The notes under the pieces: model-generated | Databases searched by the model: none | What the model was told of the DNA's origin: nothing | What the model saw: only the letters and a program-made list of their open reading frames with translations | Shown: piece by piece, positions 8,268 to 16,255 of the stretch | Position numbering within the stretch: position 1 is the stretch's first letter | Layout: each line of letters starts with the position of its first letter | Program-made: the position numbers and the translations under genes | Assembly: GCA_008107755.1 (NCBI GenBank) | Contig: VIRH01000124.1 | Coordinates: 122,448-186,447 of the forward strand | Origin: Rhodobacterales bacterium | GTDB lineage: Bacteria > Pseudomonadota > Alphaproteobacteria > Rhizobiales > Stappiaceae | DNA length: 64,000 bases | Direction: 5' to 3'

Positions 8268-9806
8268 ATGTTCAAACGAGTGATCGCCGCAGTGGCTATT
8301 CTTACGATATGGACTGCCCCGGCATTTGCAAAGCGCGTCGCCCTGGTCATTGGTAACGGGTCCTACGAGCACACCGTCACCTTGCCTAATCCCGCCAACG
8401 ACGCGCAACTGATGGCGGCAAAACTGCGCGGACTGGGCTTCGAGGTGGTTGCCGGTCAGGATCAGACCTATAGCGACATGCGCCGTTCGGTCATGGCTTT
8501 TGCAAAGAAGGCTTATGGGGCGGAAATCGCGCTCCTGTTCTATGCCGGGCACGGAATGCAGATCGCCGGACAGAACCTTCTGGTGCCGATCGATGCCAAG
8601 ATCGAGGACGAGACCTCGCTCGATTTCGAGACTATCTCGGTGGATTTCATCATGCGCCAGATGTCGAAGGACGTGAAGGTCCAGATGGTGTTTCTGGACG
8701 CCTGCCGAGATAACCCACTCGCCAGAACTCTCGCGCGCCGCATGGGACCGAGCCGATCAGCCAACATCGGATCAGGTCTTGCGGAGATCAAGGTGCAGGA
8801 AACCGGCGGTGAAGGTTCCGTCATCGCGTTCGCAACCAGCCCCGGCGATGTTGCGCTTGACGGCCAAGGCGACAATTCGCCATTCACTTCTGCCCTGATC
8901 CGTCACATCGATACACCGAACGTTTCCATCCAGACCGTCATGACGCGGGTGACCGGCGACGTCTACGATGAAACGGAAAAGCGTCAACGCCCCTGGGTGA
9001 ACGCCTCCCTCATCGGTGAAGTGTTTCTGAACAAGAAAGAGCAGCCGGCCACGATGGAGGTTGCGTCGCTTGGAGATACGGTATCCGCGACGGGTCCGGT
9101 GCAGCCGGACGACAATGTGGCTTCGAGCGCCGGATCGGCCGCATCGACGATCGCCTGGGAACGGGAGAAACTCATCTGGGACGCGGCGAAATCCAGCGAC
9201 ACGGTCGCGGATTACGAATCCTATCTCGCGGTCTATCCGGAAGGTACCTTTGCGGACTTCGCGAAGAACGGGATCAAGCGGCTTGAAAAGAACAAGCAGG
9301 TTGCTTCCGTTGATCCTTCCAGCGCTTCACCCGCAAGTGGCCTGCCCAACCCGCAGCAAGTTGTTGCAGGCACGCAGCAAACCGAAGCCGCCCTCGGCTG
9401 GAACCGCAACAAGCGCCGCGAAGTTCAGGCACGCTTGAACCTTGCCGGCCATAAAGTTGGCCGTCCGGACGGCGCTTTCGGACCGAAAACACGCGGCGGC
9501 GTCAGTGCGTGGCAGACGGCCAACGGAATCAACCCGACCGGATATTTCACGGCTGCACAATTTGCATTGCTGTCCACGCAGACCGACGTTCGCTATACGG
9601 CCTATGTTGCAGAGATAGCCCGCAAGCAGCGGCAGGCATCGGCGTCCCGCAGTACGGCAACACGCAGCAGCACTCCGCAAAGAACCAACAGGCCTCAGCG
9701 GGTTCGAAACACAAACGACCGTCGTGGCGGTGGAGTGAACCCGGCCGGAGCAGCCTTCATCGGCGGCGTCGTTGGCGGGATCATTGGGGGAGCCATCGGC
9801 CGCTGA
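8268..9806 (+). CDS. Exported caspase-like (C14) protein with C-terminal peptidoglycan-binding-like domain
   Basis: A 512-residue protein. Residues 1-21 form a signal peptide ending APAFA. A caspase-like domain follows (KRVALVIGNGSYEH at 22) with catalytic His95 in FYAGHGMQ and Cys146 in FLDACRDNP. Around residues 300-350 a WEREKLIWDAAKSSDTVADY segment begins a short helical repeat. Residues about 385-440 (REVQARLNLAGHKVGRPDGA, TRGGVSAWQ) resemble a peptidoglycan_binding_1 domain. The last residues form a glycine zipper (GGVVGGIIGGAIG) that may insert in a membrane. I chose the ATG after GAGAGGACAGG because it gives the signal peptide. It is one of three caspase-like proteins flanking the T6SS genes. 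Confidence 0.9.
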   Translation: MFKRVIAAVAILTIWTAPAFAKRVALVIGNGSYEHTVTLPNPANDAQLMAAKLRGLGFEVVAGQDQTYSDMRRSVMAFAKKAYGAEIALLFYAGHGMQIAGQNLLVPIDAKIEDETSLDFETISVDFIMRQMSKDVKVQMVFLDACRDNPLARTLARRMGPSRSANIGSGLAEIKVQETGGEGSVIAFATSPGDVALDGQGDNSPFTSALIRHIDTPNVSIQTVMTRVTGDVYDETEKRQRPWVNASLIGEVFLNKKEQPATMEVASLGDTVSATGPVQPDDNVASSAGSAASTIAWEREKLIWDAAKSSDTVADYESYLAVYPEGTFADFAKNGIKRLEKNKQVASVDPSSASPASGLPNPQQVVAGTQQTEAALGWNRNKRREVQARLNLAGHKVGRPDGAFGPKTRGGVSAWQTANGINPTGYFTAAQFALLSTQTDVRYTAYVAEIARKQRQASASRSTATRSSTPQRTNRPQRVRNTNDRRGGGVNPAGAAFIGGVVGGIIGGAIGR

Positions 9807-9830
9807 GCCAAGAATTGCGTGCCAATTCCG

Positions 9831-9856
9831 AAGTGGCCCGGTTCTCCGGGCCATTT
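9831..9856 (+). terminator. Terminator of the first caspase-like gene
   Basis: The stem AAGTGGCCCGG / CCGGGCCATTT (11 bp including one G-T pair, TTCT loop) lies 25 bases after the stop codon. The end of the stem supplies three Ts and CATTTCG follows, so the T-run is short. Confidence 0.7.
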
Positions 9857-9869
9857 CCATTTCGCCATT

Positions 9870-10298
9870 CTATCGTCCCAGATGAAGGCTGATCTTCCTC
9901 AGGCGCGACGTGCGCGCCTCATCAAGTATTGTCACGACATCCTGGAACTCCGCACCGCGAGCCGGGACGAAGACCGCAGTCTCGGCACCGAGCCCCGCCA
10001 GTCTGTCGAGTTCTCGGGAAAGGTCCTCAAAGGCGATGGCCGCGCCATTTACGTTCAGCGTCGGCTCTTCCGCGCCCGGGCGTTGTCGCATGACGATAAA
10101 CACCGACGGCACATCGGCAGGCGCCTTCGCCTGTGCGGGTGTCATCGTCTGCGCATTGCCAAGGAGAATATCCAGCGGCCGCCAGACACCGAAGGACGAT
10201 GACAGAAGAAAAAACATGATGAGAATGAAGATGACATCGATCAGGGGTGTCAGCGGAATGCGCCTGCGTTTTCCAACCGGGTTCGGGATCGACATCAT
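9870..10298 (-). CDS. exbD: ExbD/TolR-type proton-channel subunit, with the conserved Asp
   Basis: A 142-residue inner-membrane protein. After a short basic cytoplasmic N-terminus (GKRRRIPL), one membrane helix spans about residues 15-37 and contains TPLIDVIFILIMFFLL, in which Asp21 is the proton-carrying residue of the ExbD/TolR family. A periplasmic domain of about 100 residues follows. ExbD pairs with ExbB to turn proton flow into force on a TonB- or TolA-like partner. It is divergent from the DUF1036 gene (166 bases between starts). A second ExbD lacking this Asp is at 13813-14235. Confidence 0.9.
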   Translation of the reverse strand: MMSIPNPVGKRRRIPLTPLIDVIFILIMFFLLSSSFGVWRPLDILLGNAQTMTPAQAKAPADVPSVFIVMRQRPGAEEPTLNVNGAAIAFEDLSRELDRLAGLGAETAVFVPARGAEFQDVVTILDEARTSRLRKISLHLGR

Positions 10299-10463
10299 GC
10301 GCTGTGGGTCTCATCTCATTTGCAGGCAAGCGCGCCCGTCTGAGCCCGAGTTTCCTCCAGTTTCGACGGGATCTCAATGGTGACGTCCGAATTGCCACGG
10401 CGCGCCGTTTCCCATACCTTAGCAAAAATGTTCGCTTGATACGCGGACCTGACGAGAAACATT

Positions 10464-10910
10464 ATGAAGCACTTGGTCACTCTCACCTTTTTCCTGTGTC
10501 CGACGCGGACTTTCCTTGCGCTATCCGGCTTCCTTCTCGCCGGCCTGCTGGCGCCACAGGAAGCCCAGGCCGGACTTCGGGTGTGCAACGGTTCCGTGGA
10601 TCTCGTGAATATCGCGATCGGCTACGAGACAGATGAGGGGCTGAGGACGGAAGGCTGGTGGACGATCACTTCCAATGCGTGCAGCCAAGTGCTTCAGGAG
10701 CCGCTGGGCGCACGAAAATACTTTCTGCACGTTGCCGACGGTTTTGGGGAAGGTCGCCTCGTCGGCGACGTTACCCTTTGCATCCGCAAAGAAAAATTCG
10801 TTCTCTACGACGGGGACCAGTGCTGGCAGCGAGGGCTGATCGAAGCGGATTTCTTCCAGATCGAGACGGAAGGCAAACAGGACTGGACCGTGCTTCTGTC
10901 TTACGACTGA
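10464..10910 (+). CDS. DUF1036 exported protein
   Basis: A 148-residue protein with a long hydrophobic N-terminus that reads as a signal peptide ending at PQEAQA (about residue 36). The mature part matches the DUF1036 pattern: LRVCNGSVDLVNIAIGYETD, EGWWTI, C in SNACSQ, and RKYFLHVADG. Four cysteines are likely to form periplasmic disulfides. DUF1036 proteins are small exported proteins of unknown function. It starts a plus-strand run DUF1036, small secreted protein, ExbB, so it may work with the ExbB/ExbD machine. Confidence 0.85.
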   Translation: MKHLVTLTFFLCPTRTFLALSGFLLAGLLAPQEAQAGLRVCNGSVDLVNIAIGYETDEGLRTEGWWTITSNACSQVLQEPLGARKYFLHVADGFGEGRLVGDVTLCIRKEKFVLYDGDQCWQRGLIEADFFQIETEGKQDWTVLLSYD

Positions 10911-10966
10911 CGGTCAGCCGCACGCTGGATTTTTTTGAGACAACGAATTGCTTTCGGGGGATATGC

Positions 10967-11398
10967 ATGCGTTTTTTGGTTCACGTCTTCAGCTGCCTGG
11001 CAGCAATTTCTCTGCAGGCTGGTATCGTCCAAGCGCAGGGATTGACCGGCAAGATCCGGTTGGAACTCAATCATGTCCAGCCGACGAAAGATGGCGGTTG
11101 CCGGTTATCCATCATTGCGACGAACGGCCTTGAACGCCCGATAAGCCAACTCGGTCTGGAAATCGTCGCCTTCAACAAGAATGAACAGGTTGACCAGTTT
11201 CTGCGTCTGGAGTTTTCGCGCATTTCCACGGGCAAGACCAAGGTCCTGCAATTCGATCTTGCGGACAAACCGTGCGACGGTCTTTCGAGACTCCACATCA
11301 ACGATGTCCAGAACTGTGTTCCGGCCAGCGTGACCGACGTCTATTGTCTGGATCTTCTGGAACTCAGCAACAAGACAGCAGTCAAGTTCGGCAGCTAG
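10967..11398 (+). CDS. Small exported protein encoded with ExbB
   Basis: A 143-residue protein starting at the ATG at 10967, with a signal peptide (MRFLVHVFSCLAAISLQAG, then IVQAQ). The mature part is a predicted beta-sandwich-like domain: IRLELNHVQPTKDGGCRLSI, LGLEIVAFNKN and KVLQFDLADKPCDGLSRLHI, with four cysteines. It resembles small exported alphaproteobacterial proteins that I recall next to ExbB genes, but I cannot check this and no function is known. It lies 56 bases after the DUF1036 gene and 33 bases before exbB, so one operon is likely. Confidence 0.7.
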   Translation: MRFLVHVFSCLAAISLQAGIVQAQGLTGKIRLELNHVQPTKDGGCRLSIIATNGLERPISQLGLEIVAFNKNEQVDQFLRLEFSRISTGKTKVLQFDLADKPCDGLSRLHINDVQNCVPASVTDVYCLDLLELSNKTAVKFGS

Positions 11399-11431
11399 GG
11401 CCCGGTCCGCGCATGAAGGGTTTCCGGCATC

Positions 11432-12106
11432 ATGTTTGAGTCGTCCTCGTCCCTGCTAGCTCTGGGTGGGCCCGTTGTCCTCGTCCTTCTGGGAGTCTCG
11501 GTCGCGGCGCTTGCCGTCATCCTTGCCAAGGTCTTCCAGTTTTCCAATGCCCGGGTCGGGCGACATGCGCTTGTGCGGCAGGCCGTTTCGCTCTGGCGTT
11601 CAGGCAAGCGGGTAAAGGCCTCCCAGACGCTTCTGAAGGACCGATCGCTCTCCTCCTCCCTCGTACGAAGCGCTATGGAGTCCATTCAGAAACTCGATCA
11701 GCTTCCCCTCTCCTCACAGGAACGAGACATCCGGGAAGAGCGCCTGCGAGAGGAGATATCTGCAAGGGCTGCAGACCGGCTGTTTTCGCTTGCGAGCTGG
11801 CTCAAGGCTCTGGATCTCGTCACGCAGATTGCTCCGCTGCTCGGCCTGTTCGGCACGGTTCTCGGCATGATCGACACGTTTCAGACGCTACAGGAGTCCG
11901 GTGCGGCTGCGAATCCGGCGATACTTGCCGGGGGCATCTGGGTTGCCTTGCTGACCACGGCCTGCGGACTAGCGGTGGCGATACCTGTCTCCGTTGCGGT
12001 CACCTGGTTTGAAACGCGACTGGAAAAGGAACGGGCAGCTCTCGAGATTTCCCTGACCGGAGTTTTCACCGCCGGTGCAGCATCTCCTTTGCCACCCTCA
12101 GCGTGA
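11432..12106 (+). CDS. exbB: ExbB/TolQ/MotA-type proton-channel subunit
   Basis: A 224-residue inner-membrane protein with three predicted membrane helices: about residues 10-33, about 125-150 (TQIAPLLGLFGTVLGMIDTF) and about 167-192 (WVALLTTACGLAVAIPVSVA). The G-L-x-G-T-V-x-G and T-T-x-x-G-L-x-V-A-I-P motifs are the ExbB/TolQ signatures. It should form the pentameric channel around ExbD. This is the only ExbB in the window, while two ExbDs are present. Its 3' end overlaps the convergent TonB-like gene by nine bases. Confidence 0.92.
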   Translation: MFESSSSLLALGGPVVLVLLGVSVAALAVILAKVFQFSNARVGRHALVRQAVSLWRSGKRVKASQTLLKDRSLSSSLVRSAMESIQKLDQLPLSSQERDIREERLREEISARAADRLFSLASWLKALDLVTQIAPLLGLFGTVLGMIDTFQTLQESGAAANPAILAGGIWVALLTTACGLAVAIPVSVAVTWFETRLEKERAALEISLTGVFTAGAASPLPPSA

Positions 12107-13816
12107 CACCTTGAACGCCGCAATGGAAAAGACGCCCGGCGCCCCAAGCACGCTCATCACTCTCCCGGCCGAAATTGCCCCGAAAGGCGCAGGCTGACGT
12201 TCCTTCGGTCTGTTCCAGACCGCGACAACAAGGGCCGTTTCGCTGGACGACTTCGATTTCAACGTCACAGGTACGGAAAACCGCCACCCCCCTGCGGTCA
12301 CCGCATTCGAGGAGGGCAGCAGATAGCTTCTGCCGTCGTGTATCTGCCCTGCGTCATCCACGATGTAGAGTTCCGGCGCGCCCCGTCCGCCAAGAGGAAC
12401 CCCAGCCTCTTCGGCGGCGGCGATGCGGCTCAGCGGCAGGTCTCTCTGAATGATGCCGGAAACCCGGGCGCCGCTTGCAACGACCGTCTTGTCGAGCTCT
12501 ACCAGATCCGGGGCCTCGACCCTTTCGGCCACACCCAGAGCTTCCAGAACGCCGCATTGGGACTGATTGATCAGCCGAACCTCAATCTTTGCATCGAACC
12601 CATGATCTGCGGTGAACTTCTGATCAAACCCCAGGAATGGTTGAATACCTGTCCCGTAGGCAGTTACGTTCGCACTGTCCGCCCCGGCTGAGGTCACGCT
12701 CAGATGCGTGCAGGCCCCGAACGAATAATTGGCGACATAGGCCGTGATCTTCTCCAGCGGATCAATACTCGCAACATCCACCGGCGCAACACCAGTCGCA
12801 GGCTCCGTGCGGATTTCACCAGGCAGCACTGCAGACGTTTCGGGCTTTGTCGGCAGAACAGTCGCAGCCGAAGGAGCTGCCGGTTGAAGCGCTGCCAGCT
12901 CCTGCTCTCGCGGCACGACACTTTTCACGCCAACATCTTCTGGCGCTGTTGCCTGCATAATCTGGACCGGCTCCGGGACCGCCGCCATCGACGTACTTGA
13001 GCCTGCGCCCGATTGCGTCACATCGACTGCAGAGCCTGAAAGACGTGCCGGTTCACTTACAGGAGATACGGAGTGGACTGCCGTTACCATATCGACCGGG
13101 GTCACCACGTTTGTCTGCGGCGCAGGGGAAGAAACCTCCGGCGTTGACAAGACGGTTTTGGCCGGCGGACTCTCGGCAATAATCGTGCCGAGGACAGGAT
13201 CTGTTTCAGGCGTTGCGACGCTCGTAACCGGATGTGCGGGAACGGTAGCAGGTACCGGCGCGATTATCGTCGTGCCGGGCAGCTCTTCCACCGGCTTCAC
13301 CACCGTTACCGGAGCAACTGTTGCGATATCAGCCTCTGCGATTTCAGGGGCGACCGGCTCTCCGGCAATGCCTGGCTGGACCGTCGAAAGCTCCTTTACC
13401 ACCTGTGCGTCGGCGAAATTCGTCACCGGCGCGAGCGTGACCTTCTCCGTCTGCCCTGCCTCATCTGGATCGAGAGCCTGAACGCTCGGCGGGTCGTCCG
13501 CAAGCGGTGTCAGAGTATTTGCCTCGGTCCTTGAAACCTCTTGTGCCGCAACGACCGGTGCAACATCTGCTGCCTCCGGCTCTGTGGCCTGGAGCGACTG
13601 CTCGTCGATCGACATGGTTCTGTCGAACAGCGAGCCGCCTTCCTCCAGAACGACCTCGGTCTCGGGCGGAGGCTGAAGGGGCGTTTCCCGGCCAAGCGAA
13701 GGAAGACCGTAGACCAGGATCGCCAGATGCAGCGCAATGGAGGACCCGAGTACCGCGGGCCAGACATAGGCCGGGATACCCCACGCGCTATCCTGATCAG
13801 AAAGCGCAGCCGTCAC
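12098..13816 (-). CDS. TonB-like energy transducer whose C-terminus is the kinase sensor domain
   Basis: A 572-residue single-pass membrane protein. A membrane helix lies at about residues 17-38 (YVWPAVLGSSIALHLAILVY), followed by about 310 residues rich in Pro, Val, Thr, Ala and Glu, like the periplasm-spanning linker of TonB. Instead of a TonB C-terminal domain, residues 352-572 form a domain that aligns with residues 451-653 of the kinase encoded at 14287-16248. Shared features include Y-x-x-G-x-C, F-x-x-F-D-x-x-F-T, G-F-x-A-x-I-x-V-x-L, a second Cys in Q-C, and T-V-V-x-S-G. Cys369 and Cys421 probably form a disulfide. Its start overlaps the exbD stop by four bases (ATGA), which points to translational coupling. 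Confidence 0.75.
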   Translation of the reverse strand: MTAALSDQDSAWGIPAYVWPAVLGSSIALHLAILVYGLPSLGRETPLQPPPETEVVLEEGGSLFDRTMSIDEQSLQATEPEAADVAPVVAAQEVSRTEANTLTPLADDPPSVQALDPDEAGQTEKVTLAPVTNFADAQVVKELSTVQPGIAGEPVAPEIAEADIATVAPVTVVKPVEELPGTTIIAPVPATVPAHPVTSVATPETDPVLGTIIAESPPAKTVLSTPEVSSPAPQTNVVTPVDMVTAVHSVSPVSEPARLSGSAVDVTQSGAGSSTSMAAVPEPVQIMQATAPEDVGVKSVVPREQELAALQPAAPSAATVLPTKPETSAVLPGEIRTEPATGVAPVDVASIDPLEKITAYVANYSFGACTHLSVTSAGADSANVTAYGTGIQPFLGFDQKFTADHGFDAKIEVRLINQSQCGVLEALGVAERVEAPDLVELDKTVVASGARVSGIIQRDLPLSRIAAAEEAGVPLGGRGAPELYIVDDAGQIHDGRSYLLPSSNAVTAGGWRFSVPVTLKSKSSSETALVVAVWNRPKERQPAPFGAISAGRVMSVLGAPGVFSIAAFKVSR

Positions 13817-14235
13817 GATTTCCCCTCCTCGACGGTCACCAGGGTCAGCCGCTGGACACCATGAGCTTTCACGCGCTCTGCAAACCCCGCGATATCTTCC
13901 ATGCGCGTGCGCTTGTCCACTTGAACGGAAAGATGAGTCGTGTTCCCAGCCAATCGTTCGATCACATCAGCAATTTCGTCCTCGGAGAGCGCGCGCCCTT
14001 CGAACCAGAGCTCTCCCGTTCGCGTCAGCGCCAGACTTTGCGTGATATCTCCTGTTCCACTGGCCGAGGTGGTCTCTGCCCAGGCGAAATCCTCCGGCAT
14101 TGTCGGCCGAAGTGTGCCGGCGATCAGCAGGAACATCAGCAGAAGAAAGACGACGTTGATCAGAGCAAGCGCGCCACTATCCGATCGCTTGCTGATCGCC
14201 TTCGGGAGATGAATGGGCTTGGTGTATCGCCTCAT
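13813..14235 (-). CDS. ExbD-like subunit lacking the proton-carrying Asp
   Basis: A 140-residue ExbD/TolR-like protein with a basic N-terminus (MRRYTKPIHLPKAISKR), one membrane helix at about residues 21-42 and a periplasmic domain. In the helix the family's conserved Asp is Asn27 (GALALINVVFLLLMFLL; the codon is AAC). The other ExbD in the window keeps the Asp. It probably acts as the passive partner of an ExbD pair. A GTG four codons upstream (14245-14247) is an alternative start. It is located between the T6SS kinase gene and the TonB-like gene in one operon. Confidence 0.85.
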   Translation of the reverse strand: MRRYTKPIHLPKAISKRSDSGALALINVVFLLLMFLLIAGTLRPTMPEDFAWAETTSASGTGDITQSLALTRTGELWFEGRALSEDEIADVIERLAGNTTHLSVQVDKRTRMEDIAGFAERVKAHGVQRLTLVTVEEGKS

Positions 14236-14286
14236 CGATAATCTCACTGCCGCCGGAGCGCCACCGGAGGCCGCGCTATCTGATCG

Positions 14287-16248
14287 TCAAGGCTCCACCT
14301 TGACCGTTGTCGCGGTGGCCCGCAAGACCGCGACGTCATCCAGCAGTTCTTCGAAAAACGGTTCGGCCTGTTTTTCGGTGCGTTTCTTCAAAACGGTGAT
14401 CAGGTCGTTTGCCACCATGGCGATCACCAGCCCCGTTTCCTCACTCTGGTTTTCCAGGCTGAGAGGCACCACGAATCCCGCACCACCGTCATCGGACTGC
14501 AGATAGGGAGAGAGGTCACTTACCCCGCCCTTGCTGTCGATAAACAAGAGACCAAGTTCTCCCGACGCAGGATCGTACCCGGAAATGCGACCAGCCATGT
14601 TTTCTCCGCTCGGAACGACGGTTCTTTGCATGTCGAGGGTCAGCTTGGTGTTGGCATTGCCCTGAGGGGTCGCCCGCAAGAACGCAATCGCCGGACATTG
14701 CGCATCGCTGACGAGGTTGACCTGAATTCTGGCTTCGAACCCCTGAGATTGCGTGAAATCGCGGTCAAAGGAAATGAAGGGGGGCGTGCGCGATGCGAAC
14801 CCTTCGATCCGTGCCGAGTCGGATGCGATTTCGACTGGCTGGAGATACATACAGTCGCCTGACTGATAGCTGCTGACGAAGTTTCTGATCCGGTCCTCAG
14901 GCAGCACGGCCTCGAGCGGCGACGTCTGTGACGGCTGGCTAATCTGTTGATCATCCGAGAGGGAAGCCTGATCCGTCGCGTTCGGTTGGGATGGCGACGG
15001 GTCAGGCTCTATCGGAGCTCCCTGCGGCGCAGGCGTATCGTCCTGCTCTTCTGTCGCTGCGGTATCCACCTCTTCTGGTGGAGCCACGGCAGCCGGCTGA
15101 GCTGTGTTATCCGTAGTGCCGAAATCCTCGGCCGATTGCTGCGGAGCCGGATTTGGAGTGGTCTGTACTGGCGGCGCTGCAGGTGCGTTTTCCTGAGGCG
15201 TTGCAACGAGAACCGGCTTCTGGTCCTGTTCGGGCACATTCTGTCCAACGAGAAAATAGACCCCTGCGCCGCCGACACCTGCGATGCCGAGCAGCGCAAG
15301 CATCATCATCAGTCGCCGACCCCAGTTGGCTTTCGGGGGCGCCATATCGAGAGCAGTCTGTTCCGGTGGCGGACCGGACGGACGGATGATCGTGGCTTCC
15401 TGCGCCTGCCGGCCCATAGGTGCGCCGAGCGTCCACTGCGCGATTTCAGCCATGGAGGCAGGCCGATCGGCAGGGTCGGGCTGCAACATCGCTTCCAGCA
15501 AGGGACGGAAGCGATTATCGATGCTCATGAGTGGCGGCATCTGACGGCGTTTTTCGACGATCTGGGCCTGCGTGCCGCCCATGTCGATCTGCTTGCCGGT
15601 CAGCGCTTCGGCGATCACGAGGCCAAGCGAGTAGATGTCGCTGCGCGTCGTTACTTTGCCGTCAAAGATGCCGACTTGTTCGGGCGAGACGTAATTGACC
15701 TTGCCCGCAAAGCCATCCCCGATGATCGTTGGTCCACCGGATTTCGCCTTGGAGATGCCAAAGTCGATGATCTTCGCCTGCCCGACATCGCCGTTCTGAA
15801 GAATGATATTATCCGGCGAAAGGTCCCGGTGTATGACCTCTCGGTCGTGAACCGCCTGCAGCGCTTCGGCCAGTCGCTTGAGCAGCCGATAGACCGCCTC
15901 CGGTTCCAGCGGACCGGTTTCCAGCCGCTGGCTGAGGGACGGTCCTGCAACGAATTCCATGGCGAGGTAATAGACCGCGAGGGTCGGCTCTTTCGCGAAG
16001 ACGAAATAATGGGTCAGTGCATCGTGCTTGAGGTTGCGCAGGATCTTCGCTTCGCGCTTGAACAGGTCGAGGATCATCGGATCCTTGGCGAAGCTGGGCA
16101 AAAGCACCTTGATGGCGACAGGGTCGCCGCTTTCCACGTCCCTGGCCCGATAAACGGTCCCGATGCCGCCGTCGGCAATATGCTCTTCAATCTCGTAAAG
16201 ATTGTTGAGCCGGGTTCCTTTCGGCAATTGGTGGCTGGCCAGGTTCAT
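14287..16248 (-). CDS. ppkA: T6SS serine/threonine kinase PpkA with periplasmic sensor domain
   Basis: A 653-residue receptor-type kinase. The kinase domain spans about residues 18-275, with glycine loop ADGGIGTVY, Lys47 (AIKVLL), catalytic HRDLSPDN (140-147), IDFG (161-164) and SPE (188-190). A juxtamembrane segment carries Thr286 in ATIIRP, a motif shared with TssL and the M23 peptidase. A membrane helix lies at about 312-335, then a Pro/Ala/Gln-rich linker and a periplasmic domain (451-653) with Cys466 and Cys518. PpkA kinases trigger T6SS assembly by threonine phosphorylation that an FHA protein reads. The gene is seven bases from pppA. The periplasmic domain is shared with the TonB-like protein. 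Confidence 0.92.
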   Translation of the reverse strand: MNLASHQLPKGTRLNNLYEIEEHIADGGIGTVYRARDVESGDPVAIKVLLPSFAKDPMILDLFKREAKILRNLKHDALTHYFVFAKEPTLAVYYLAMEFVAGPSLSQRLETGPLEPEAVYRLLKRLAEALQAVHDREVIHRDLSPDNIILQNGDVGQAKIIDFGISKAKSGGPTIIGDGFAGKVNYVSPEQVGIFDGKVTTRSDIYSLGLVIAEALTGKQIDMGGTQAQIVEKRRQMPPLMSIDNRFRPLLEAMLQPDPADRPASMAEIAQWTLGAPMGRQAQEATIIRPSGPPPEQTALDMAPPKANWGRRLMMMLALLGIAGVGGAGVYFLVGQNVPEQDQKPVLVATPQENAPAAPPVQTTPNPAPQQSAEDFGTTDNTAQPAAVAPPEEVDTAATEEQDDTPAPQGAPIEPDPSPSQPNATDQASLSDDQQISQPSQTSPLEAVLPEDRIRNFVSSYQSGDCMYLQPVEIASDSARIEGFASRTPPFISFDRDFTQSQGFEARIQVNLVSDAQCPAIAFLRATPQGNANTKLTLDMQRTVVPSGENMAGRISGYDPASGELGLLFIDSKGGVSDLSPYLQSDDGGAGFVVPLSLENQSEETGLVIAMVANDLITVLKKRTEKQAEPFFEELLDDVAVLRATATTVKVEP

Positions 16249-16255
16249 ATGCGGG

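Noticed and set aside
12160..12290. Phospho-motif in the TonB-like protein (FDRTMSIDE near residue 67)
   Set aside because: It resembles FDRTIIRP only in the first four residues and lies on the periplasmic side of the membrane helix, out of reach of the kinase. The motif itself is encoded near 13610; the coordinates given are only within the same gene.
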